DNA of 10,102 nt from Planctomycetaceae bacterium (GTDB lineage Bacteria; Planctomycetota; Planctomycetia; Pirellulales; Thermoguttaceae): contig WRMR01000146.1 in assembly GCA_009776995.1 (NCBI GenBank), forward strand, positions 1 through 10,102. The letters are read 5' to 3'. Positions 1-5,519 of this stretch are shown here, piece by piece. The number at the start of each line of letters is the position of its first letter. Position 1 is the stretch's first letter. Under the pieces are notes generated by a model. It made no database searches. It was not told the DNA's origin and was given only the letters and a program-made list of their open reading frames with translations. A program made the translations under genes and the position numbers.

Positions 1-1
1 G

Positions 2-889
2 CGCATTTTGCGGCGGCTTGACTTGACGAAAGTCAACAACGGCCGGGAAGAAGGTCCGGGTCTCGAACGAATCGTCACTAAAAGCAAGAGCATTGAGTTT
101 ACAACGCTGATGCACCTGTTCGGTATGGAATTTTTCAACCGACAGGACGATGAGGAATTGCTGGCATTGCTGCGGAGTATTGACAAAAACGCCGCAAAAC
201 GGTCGTGGCGGGAACCGGAAGGTGTCCTCAAAAAGACGGATGCCAAACCGCCGGTTCCAGCCCGGGTCGTCTCGCCGCGTGCCAGTGCTTTTAAGCCGGA
301 AATTGACTTGGACGAGGATGAAGGCGAGCCCCTTGGACACGTTTCCAAGGAAGAGAGCGTCGAGTTTATCGAGACCGATTTGGCCGCATTGGGGGCCGGG
401 GGAAAAGACAGCGAAAATCGTGCTGGCGATGCCAGTTCTCTCAAAAGAAAAAAACCGTCTTCGCACAAAACGGAATCGAAGAAAAAATCGTCTGAACCAA
501 CAGCCATACCGAAACCGGAAACTGTGATCCTCTCCCGGGAAACCACACCGGAAATCGCTCCAAAAACCGGGACCAAGGCGGAATTGTCGAAAAAAGACGA
601 AACCGGCGGCAAAAAGGTTGATAGCTCTGATGAGAAACCGGACGATCAAGTTGCCTCTGGCACAAAGCCCGCGAAAACAACAAAAGAAAAGCCGGCTCCG
701 GTGACTCATCCTCCGGAAACGAAAAAGACAACATTGCAGAAAAAGGACACGAAAACACCCCCCAAAGCACCAAAGACCACTGCAAAAAAAGATCAGAAGA
801 AAACGGAACCCAAAACTCCCCAAAAACCACCAAAACCTGCTCCGGAAAAATCAGCAACGAAGAAATTGCAGCAGAAAAAGCCGCGATGA
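2..889 (+). CDS. Lysine/proline-rich hypothetical protein, 3' part (5' end outside window)
   Basis: I do not recognise this protein. The reading frame is open to the left edge, so the start is probably outside the window. The first in-window candidates are TTG at 8 and ATG at 110, and neither has a convincing Shine-Dalgarno sequence. The first roughly 70 visible residues look folded, with mixed composition and an amphipathic stretch around MHLFGMEFF and DDEELLALLRSID. The remaining two thirds are low complexity and disordered, dominated by K, P, T, E and S with many KKT, PKP and KKD-type blocks. The tail is strongly basic and ends in KKLQQKKPR, like tails that bind nucleic acids or acidic surfaces. 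No signal peptide or membrane segment is visible in this part. The gene ends 142 bases before the FliN-like gene, which has its own promoter, so the two are probably not cotranscribed from here. The coding call rests on the long open frame with no competing better frame. Confidence 0.7.
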   Translation, partial: RILRRLDLTKVNNGREEGPGLERIVTKSKSIEFTTLMHLFGMEFFNRQDDEELLALLRSIDKNAAKRSWREPEGVLKKTDAKPPVPARVVSPRASAFKPEIDLDEDEGEPLGHVSKEESVEFIETDLAALGAGGKDSENRAGDASSLKRKKPSSHKTESKKKSSEPTAIPKPETVILSRETTPEIAPKTGTKAELSKKDETGGKKVDSSDEKPDDQVASGTKPAKTTKEKPAPVTHPPETKKTTLQKKDTKTPPKAPKTTAKKDQKKTEPKTPQKPPKPAPEKSATKKLQQKKPR

Positions 890-950
890 GAATTTGCGCA
901 GCCTGTAATATCTTTGCTGTTTTTGCCGGTCTTGAGATTTACTCTTGTGT

Positions 951-979
951 TTGACGGATCAACTATACGATTGTATATT
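951..979 (+). promoter_or_regulatory. Sigma70-type promoter for the FliN-like gene
   Basis: TTGACG at 951-956 and TATATT at 974-979 are separated by exactly 17 bases. Each box matches the consensus at 5 of 6 positions. Transcription would start near 986, giving a leader of about 46 bases before ATG 1032. The leader contains a small 5-bp hairpin (TGATG, loop GTGT, CATCA) of doubtful meaning. No flagellar sigma28 or sigma54 motif was seen, so the gene may be expressed by the housekeeping sigma factor. Confidence 0.6.
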
Positions 980-1031
980 TTGATGGTGTCATCATTTTCC
1001 TGTCAAAAGAAAAACAGGGCGTTTGGGCAAA

Positions 1032-2036
1032 ATGAGCGGTTTTGATTTCTCGGCAGTTGGCAGTTTTCAAACCACAGTGGCCAACGGGTTTGTGGAAGCT
1101 GCTGATGCGTTTTCGCGGGCCTTTGACGGGGTGAAAATCTCTGTTACCCTTGGACCGGTCGGAGTTTATGATCCGGCGACACTGCCCGATGCGTACAAAT
1201 CCCCGGGACTACTCTTGTTACCCTGTTTTGAGGGAAAAGCGGCGGCCATTTTAATCCCGAAATCCACCGGCCTTGTTCCTGCCTGGTGTGACGCCCCGGA
1301 CGCGACCGGTCAAAGCAAATTGACGACGCTTGCCCAGGAATGGGGCATGAGTTTCTTTCCGGACGAATTTTTTCCGGACGATTTTCACGCGTGCGTTGTG
1401 CCGAATCTCGCCGATGCCGTCATTGCAGGCAAGCCCGGCAATCAACCGGGGTTGATCACGTTGGAAATCAAAAAAGAGTCGGGGGAAACGGTCAACGCTT
1501 TGTTTGTCTGGCCGCTTGAAACTCCGCAGACGGCATTGGACACGGCAAAACCATCGGTACCAACGGCGAGTTCGGAACTGGAAGCCGCGCTCGGACAGAG
1601 GGGACACCAATCCGGCCACGATGGCTTTGTCCCCTTCAGTGCGCAGGAACTGTATTCGTCCGACGTCAGGCAAATGACTCTGGATGACCTGCCCGGTTTT
1701 TCCAAAAGTCTGCTCAAGGTGAAAATTCCGGTTGCCGCTGTTCTGGCCAGAGGAAAACGACCGATCAAAATGATTCTCGAACTCGGCATCGGTTCGGTCG
1801 TGCAATTCGACAAGCCGTTCGACGCCTTTCTCGATTTACAGGTGGGCCAGATGACCATCGGCAACGGCGAAGCAGTCAAGGTCGGCGACAAGTTCGGCCT
1901 GCGGGTTCACACCATTCAATTGCCGAAAGAGCGTTTCCGGCCTGTCGAGGTGCGCAAGGAAGGCGAATACCAGCGCAAAAAACGTTCATGCGCCATCATC
2001 GGCAAGGCACCCATCCGCAGCGTCGATGGGAAGTGA
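1032..2036 (+). CDS. FliN/FliM-like flagellar motor switch protein (SpoA domain)
   Basis: The C-terminal part, about residues 227-296, matches the SpoA (FliN/FliM C-terminal) fold. It shows the LKVKIPVAAVLARGKRPI strand, then LELGIGSVVQFDKPFDAFLDL, then the GNGEAVKVGDKFGLRV hairpin typical of FliN. By family knowledge such proteins build the cytoplasmic C-ring that sets flagellar rotation and accepts CheY-type signals, or the equivalent ring of a type III secretion system. Residues 1-220 are not FliN-like in length. They contain a domain with alternating hydrophobic strands (PGLLLLPCFEGKAAAILIP) that could correspond to a CheC/FliM-type middle domain; this is inference. A variable linker around residues 165-200 separates the two parts. 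A basic tail of about 38 residues follows SpoA. ATG 1032 is chosen over TTG 1023; AGGG at 1016-1019 is only a weak ribosome site. No other flagellar gene is in the window. At 334 aa it is much longer than a plain FliN (about 100-150 aa). Confidence 0.8.
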   Translation: MSGFDFSAVGSFQTTVANGFVEAADAFSRAFDGVKISVTLGPVGVYDPATLPDAYKSPGLLLLPCFEGKAAAILIPKSTGLVPAWCDAPDATGQSKLTTLAQEWGMSFFPDEFFPDDFHACVVPNLADAVIAGKPGNQPGLITLEIKKESGETVNALFVWPLETPQTALDTAKPSVPTASSELEAALGQRGHQSGHDGFVPFSAQELYSSDVRQMTLDDLPGFSKSLLKVKIPVAAVLARGKRPIKMILELGIGSVVQFDKPFDAFLDLQVGQMTIGNGEAVKVGDKFGLRVHTIQLPKERFRPVEVRKEGEYQRKKRSCAIIGKAPIRSVDGK

Positions 2037-2081
2037 CAGGTGCATCTCTTGCGTTTCCCGGCAACATCCGCCACAATGGGA

Positions 2082-2089
2082 GTTTCGTG
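2082..2089 (+). repeat. 8-bp target site duplication, left copy
   Basis: GTTTCGTG directly precedes the MITE at 2090 and is repeated exactly at 2237-2244 just after it. Eight bases is the duplication length made by IS66-family transposases (established knowledge). Confidence 0.75.
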
Positions 2090-2236
2090 GTCATTGCTCA
2101 CGTTTCTTTCCCACCCCGAAGAATAATGCAGAGTGCAGAATGATCTTATGATCAACCGTTGATGTGGAAAAATATTCTTCATTCTGCACTCTTCATTCTG
2201 CATTTCCTTCGTGATGAAAAAACCGTGAATGGTTAC
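2090..2236. mobile_element. 147-bp foldback MITE with IS66-like ends
   Basis: The element starts GTCATTGCTCACG and ends CCGTGAATGGTTAC. Read inward, its right end (GTAACCATTCACGGT) matches 14 of 15 bases of the left end of the full IS66 element at 3847. Its left end matches that IS66 end at about 10 of 15. The two MITE ends match each other at 14 of 21 positions, and the likeness continues through T-rich, CGAAG and GCAGAAT-type blocks, so nearly the whole element can fold back on itself. It is flanked by perfect 8-bp direct repeats GTTTCGTG (2082-2089 and 2237-2244), as expected for IS66 transposition. It carries no credible gene. It lies between the FliN-like gene and the permease gene. The match of ends, duplication length and palindromic body makes a chance arrangement unlikely. 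The left end has diverged, so it may be old or now immobile. Confidence 0.75.
2118..2207. repeat. Inverted heptad repeats GCAGAAT/GAAGAGT inside the MITE
   Basis: The left arm at 2125-2142 (AATGCAGAGTGCAGAATG) is inverted at 2180-2204. The right arm has one extra 7-base unit, so its complement reads AATGCAG, AATGAAG, AGTGCAG, AATG. The units are variants of a G(C/A)AGA(A/G)T heptamer. The central region holds two further perfect small palindromes, TGATC-TTAT-GATCA at 2141-2154 and ATCAAC-C-GTTGAT at 2151-2163. I recall similar heptamer strings as dispersed repeats in several bacterial phyla, but cannot verify this here. Confidence 0.65.
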
Positions 2237-2244
2237 GTTTCGTG
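2237..2244 (+). repeat. 8-bp target site duplication, right copy
   Basis: GTTTCGTG directly follows the MITE right end and is identical to 2082-2089. Joining the flanks at one copy restores a plausible uninterrupted intergenic sequence between the FliN-like gene and the permease gene. Confidence 0.75.
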
Positions 2245-2278
2245 ATTGATTGCCTGACCGAATCCCCGCAGGTCCAAC

Positions 2279-3823
2279 ATGCCGCCGGAAATCCTTGCCA
2301 CACTACGCAACCTGTCCGAACCGAACCCGGTTCTCGTCCGCGAACTGAAACAGTTCGTGCGCAACCGGCTGTTGCTGTATTTTATGATGTGCTACCTGTT
2401 GCTGCTGTCACTGGTGAGCATTGTCGCCATGACGGAACCGACGCTCCTGCGCGGCTGGGAATTTCTCACGTTCGACATGGTCTCGTTTCACGGTTCGACC
2501 GGCAACGGCCTGATGAAACTTGTTCTGTTGAGCTATTACGCGTTCACGTCGGCGTTTCTCGTTCTGTTCGGGGCGGTCAAAATGGGCTTCGAGCGGCTGA
2601 AAAACGACCTCGGTTATTACACGACACTGCCCGCATGGCGGGTGATTTCCGGGAAATTTCTGCTCGGCGCGGTGGTTTCGTTCCTGTTTTTCAGCATCGC
2701 GCTGCCGTTTTTGACCATCGCCTACATGATGCGCGGCGTCGGCATCGACCTGCTGGTGTATTCGGCAATTTATTTTTACCTCTACACGTTGATTCAGTAT
2801 TCCATCACGCTGGCCCTCTTTTCAGGTGCCAAAACGCTGAGGCGGGTTTACATTTTCGCGCTCACGTTGCTGTTGGTGCAGGGAATCGCATATTATATCG
2901 GCTTTGGTGCCGGCAGCGAATTCCTAGCCGGCAATTTCAGCCGACCGCAGGATGCCTGGCCGGGCTTTTGCATTGAAGCGATGTTCATTGTCATGCCGCT
3001 TCCGCTTGCCGTCTGTCAGGTCAGCCCCGAAAGTGCCAATCGCATGTTGCCGATCCGTTTGGGCAAGACGCTGATGGCCGTGCTGCTGGTGCTGTCCGTT
3101 TTTGTCCAGTTTCTCAATGTTATGTGGAGTTGGGGGTACGACGCGCTGCAAAATATTTTCTACGGGTTGGGCTTCTTCACCTATTTTTTCATACCCTACG
3201 CGATTTTGATCGGCATCTGCGAACGCGAGCAATACACGATCCGCCAACGGTTGCGCATTCCCAAAAGTTTCGTGGGGCGGCTGTTGGTTTTTCCATTCGG
3301 CACCGGCGTGTTCAATGCCATCGCGTGGTTTACGGGCTATCTGCTGTTCCTGGCCGGGTTTTACCTGTTCCTGGATTGGGCAGGCGGGACGATATTCAAA
3401 TTGGGTGCCATTGATCAGGACTTTGTCGAACATGTTCTCAGAATCTGCGTACCGTTTTCGATTCTGCTCTTTGACTATGCCGTGACCGCGTTTCTGCTTT
3501 GGAAGATTGTCCTGCACCGTTTCATTTCGCGCGAATGGCTGGCCTTCAGCATTCTGGGGCTGTCATTCGGGTTTTATCTGACGGTAATATTCATGAAACG
3601 GTTCAGTTTTTATTCATACGGCACCATGTTTGAAGCCTGCTTCTTTTTGCCGATCATCCTGGAACCGTATGGCCGTGGCGAACTGCTGACTTACCAAACG
3701 CTTCTGGCGGTCATCTGGGGGATCGTCCTGCTCATCATCCTGACGCCGTTTTGGGTGAGTGCGTTCCGGCGTTTCACGCGGTATGAAGGCACACAACTCC
3801 CGCCGACGTTGCCTGAACCATGA
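2279..3823 (+). CDS. ABC-2-type transporter permease-like integral membrane protein
   Basis: This 514-aa protein is very hydrophobic, with about 12 predicted membrane segments. They fall roughly at residues 33-53, 80-105, 128-150, 155-180, 190-212, 235-255, 268-287, 292-312, 337-367, 388-410, 420-440 and 470-495. The N-terminal cytoplasmic stretch NPVLVRELKQFVRNR followed by the first membrane helix is the hallmark of ABC-2 permease subunits that I associate with planctomycete exporters. The partner would be a separate ATPase that energises export of an unknown substrate. No ATPase gene is present within the window on either side, so partner and substrate are unknown. ATG 2279 is supported by AGGT at 2270-2273, six bases upstream. 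I found no clear promoter in the gap, which is occupied by the MITE. The MITE could supply or disrupt transcription. The stop is 23 bases before the IS66 left end, so the insertion spared the coding sequence. The family is fairly likely; the specific role is unknown. Confidence 0.7.
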   Translation: MPPEILATLRNLSEPNPVLVRELKQFVRNRLLLYFMMCYLLLLSLVSIVAMTEPTLLRGWEFLTFDMVSFHGSTGNGLMKLVLLSYYAFTSAFLVLFGAVKMGFERLKNDLGYYTTLPAWRVISGKFLLGAVVSFLFFSIALPFLTIAYMMRGVGIDLLVYSAIYFYLYTLIQYSITLALFSGAKTLRRVYIFALTLLLVQGIAYYIGFGAGSEFLAGNFSRPQDAWPGFCIEAMFIVMPLPLAVCQVSPESANRMLPIRLGKTLMAVLLVLSVFVQFLNVMWSWGYDALQNIFYGLGFFTYFFIPYAILIGICEREQYTIRQRLRIPKSFVGRLLVFPFGTGVFNAIAWFTGYLLFLAGFYLFLDWAGGTIFKLGAIDQDFVEHVLRICVPFSILLFDYAVTAFLLWKIVLHRFISREWLAFSILGLSFGFYLTVIFMKRFSFYSYGTMFEACFFLPIILEPYGRGELLTYQTLLAVIWGIVLLIILTPFWVSAFRRFTRYEGTQLPPTLPEP

Positions 3824-3846
3824 TTCTTACAAGATATACAAAATTT

Positions 3847-5404
3847 GTAACCGTTCACGGTGTTGTGTTAAAAATTGAGAAACTGGTGTTGTAGCAATTC
3901 TTCAAATGATGTACCATTTGTTTTATGGATGCCAAAGACAAACGGATTGCTGAACTCGAAACTTTACTCCAATCGGCTTGGGAGGAGATCGCAACGCTCA
4001 AAGCACGTATCCTCCAGCTCGAAAACGAGCTTGCCGCCGCCAGGAAGAATTCGTCCAACTCGTCGAAGCCGCCGTCGTCGGACATCGTCAAGCCGCCGAA
4101 AGACAAGCCGCCGGTCGATCCGAAAACGAAACGCAAGGTCAAAAGGAAACGCGGTGGACAACAAGGTCACCAGCAACATCTTCGCAAGCCGCTCGCGCCG
4201 GAGTTGGTCGACGAAATCGTCAAGCTCGAACTGACGCGATGTCCCGACTGCGGACACAAACTCGATCTCGAAAAAAGTGAAACAAAAGTCACGCAGCAAA
4301 TCGAACTGGTCGAGAAGCCGTTTTTCGTCACCGAATACCAGCAACTCATGTCTTGGTGCAAGCATTGTCAAGGTTATCACTACGTGCGTTTGCCCGACGC
4401 GGTCGAAAAAGCCGGGCTGTTCGGCCCGAACATGATTGCACTCACCGCTTATCTCAAAGGTCGCTGTCACGTCTCGTATCGCACGCTCCAGGAATACTTT
4501 CGCGACGTTGTCGGCATCGACATCTCGACCGGCTTCCTTGTCAACCAAGTGAAAAAAACATCCGCCGCGCTCAAGTCGCCGCATGACGAGCTTGCCGAAT
4601 TCCTGAAACAGCAACTGCATCTTGCCATTGACGAAACGAGTTTCAAGAAGAACGGCAAGTTGCAATGGGCGTGGTGTTTTGTCGCGGACTTTTTCACCTT
4701 TTTCAAGATCGACGCCTCGCGCGGCAGCAAAGTTTTGTACGAAACGCTCGGCGACGATTTTCTCGGAAGTCTCAGCAGCGATTTTTTCAGTGCGTATCTC
4801 AAATACAAAAACGAAACGTCAACGCTCTTTCAATTCTGTTGGGCGCACTTGATCCGCGAAATCAAGTTCCTTGCGACGCTCAATGACACCAAGGCTTACG
4901 GCAAACGGCTTCTCAAGTACGTCAAGGCGATGTTCGCGACGATTCACCGCCAGAGCGAACTGACGGACATTGGCTTCAAACGATTGATGAACAAACACAA
5001 ACGGTCGATTCAAAAGACGATTCAGCGATTCGTTCCGGAACACAACAAGGCGATTGCGTTGGCGAAGCGTTTTGAAGAGCACGGCGAAAGTGATTTTCTG
5101 TTTGTTGACGATCCGTCGATTGCCCCGACGAACAACGAGGCCGAACAAAACATCCGCACGCTGATCATGGACCGAATCGTGACGCAGGGCACGCGAAGTG
5201 ACATGGGCAACGAATGGCATGAACGCTTCTGGACAACGGTTGCCACCTGCCGAAAGCAGGGACGAAACGTCATGACCTTCCTTCGTGATGCGATCTTCAG
5301 TTTTCTGCACGACCTCGCCCCGCCGTCTTTACTGCCGGACCATTGACCACTAAAATGGAACTGCCGTTCCGCCTCTGGGAAGCTCATCGCCCGTGAACGG
5401 TTAC
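3847..5404 (+). mobile_element. Complete IS66-family insertion sequence (single-ORF type), 1558 bp
   Basis: The ends form a perfect inverted repeat: TGTAACCGTTCACGG at 3846-3860 and its exact complement at 5391-5405. The GTAA start is typical of IS66-family ends. The element encodes only the TnpC transposase, without the tnpA/tnpB accessory genes of classical IS66, which fits the ISBst12-like subgroup. Flanking octamers (CAAAATTT on the left, ACGATTGC on the right) do not match, so the 8-bp duplication normally made by this family is absent. Shifting the boundary by one base does not restore it. It is inserted between the permease gene and the promoter of the secreted-protein gene and disrupts neither. 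Confidence 0.9.
3925..5346 (+). CDS. tnpC: IS66-family transposase TnpC
   Basis: This is a 473-aa DDE transposase that cuts and joins the ends of its IS66 element. Residues 5-45 form a leucine-zipper coiled coil (LETLLQSAW, LKARILQLENELAAA). They are followed by the typical NSSNSSKPPSSD linker and a basic PPKD/KRKRGGQQGH stretch. A zinc-binding cluster uses C106, C109, C145 and C148 (CPDC and WCKHC). The catalytic core shows LAIDET with D236, LSSDFFSAY with D286 and TNNEAEQNIR with E405, in the order and context of the IS66 family. Length is normal and the frame is unbroken, so the enzyme could be active. ATG 3925 lies 78 bases inside the left end. It lacks a recognisable Shine-Dalgarno sequence, which suggests weak translation. 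The protein could also act on the related MITE ends at 2090-2236 (inference). Confidence 0.93.
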   Translation: MDAKDKRIAELETLLQSAWEEIATLKARILQLENELAAARKNSSNSSKPPSSDIVKPPKDKPPVDPKTKRKVKRKRGGQQGHQQHLRKPLAPELVDEIVKLELTRCPDCGHKLDLEKSETKVTQQIELVEKPFFVTEYQQLMSWCKHCQGYHYVRLPDAVEKAGLFGPNMIALTAYLKGRCHVSYRTLQEYFRDVVGIDISTGFLVNQVKKTSAALKSPHDELAEFLKQQLHLAIDETSFKKNGKLQWAWCFVADFFTFFKIDASRGSKVLYETLGDDFLGSLSSDFFSAYLKYKNETSTLFQFCWAHLIREIKFLATLNDTKAYGKRLLKYVKAMFATIHRQSELTDIGFKRLMNKHKRSIQKTIQRFVPEHNKAIALAKRFEEHGESDFLFVDDPSIAPTNNEAEQNIRTLIMDRIVTQGTRSDMGNEWHERFWTTVATCRKQGRNVMTFLRDAIFSFLHDLAPPSLLPDH

Positions 5405-5438
5405 ACGATTGCGGCTCTGACTGCGTTTGTGTTCTGTC

Positions 5439-5467
5439 TTGACTTGCCGTTTCGCATTCCGTAAAAT
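5439..5467 (+). promoter_or_regulatory. Sigma70-type promoter for the secreted 823-aa protein
   Basis: TTGACT at 5439-5444 and TAAAAT at 5462-5467 are separated by 17 bases, each matching the consensus at 5 of 6 positions. Transcription would begin near 5474, about 46 bases before ATG 5520. The promoter lies 35 bases outside the IS66 right end, so the gene keeps its own control after the insertion. Confidence 0.65.
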
Positions 5468-5519
5468 GAGCGTCGTGGGAACTGAACGACCATGAAATTT
5501 GACAATCAGGAGTGTGGCA

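Noticed and set aside
3845..3873. TTGTAA with TTAAAA 17 bases later at the IS66 left end, considered as the tnpC promoter.
   Set aside because: The -10 box matches only 3 of 6 consensus bases, which is too weak to call.
3964..4665. Open frame of 233 aa antisense to the IS66 transposase.
   Set aside because: Shadow of the strongly supported tnpC, produced by codon bias; no start signal or family resemblance.
5355..5372. Small hairpin GGAAC-TGCC-GTTCC after tnpC, considered as a terminator.
   Set aside because: The stem is only five pairs and no T-run follows.
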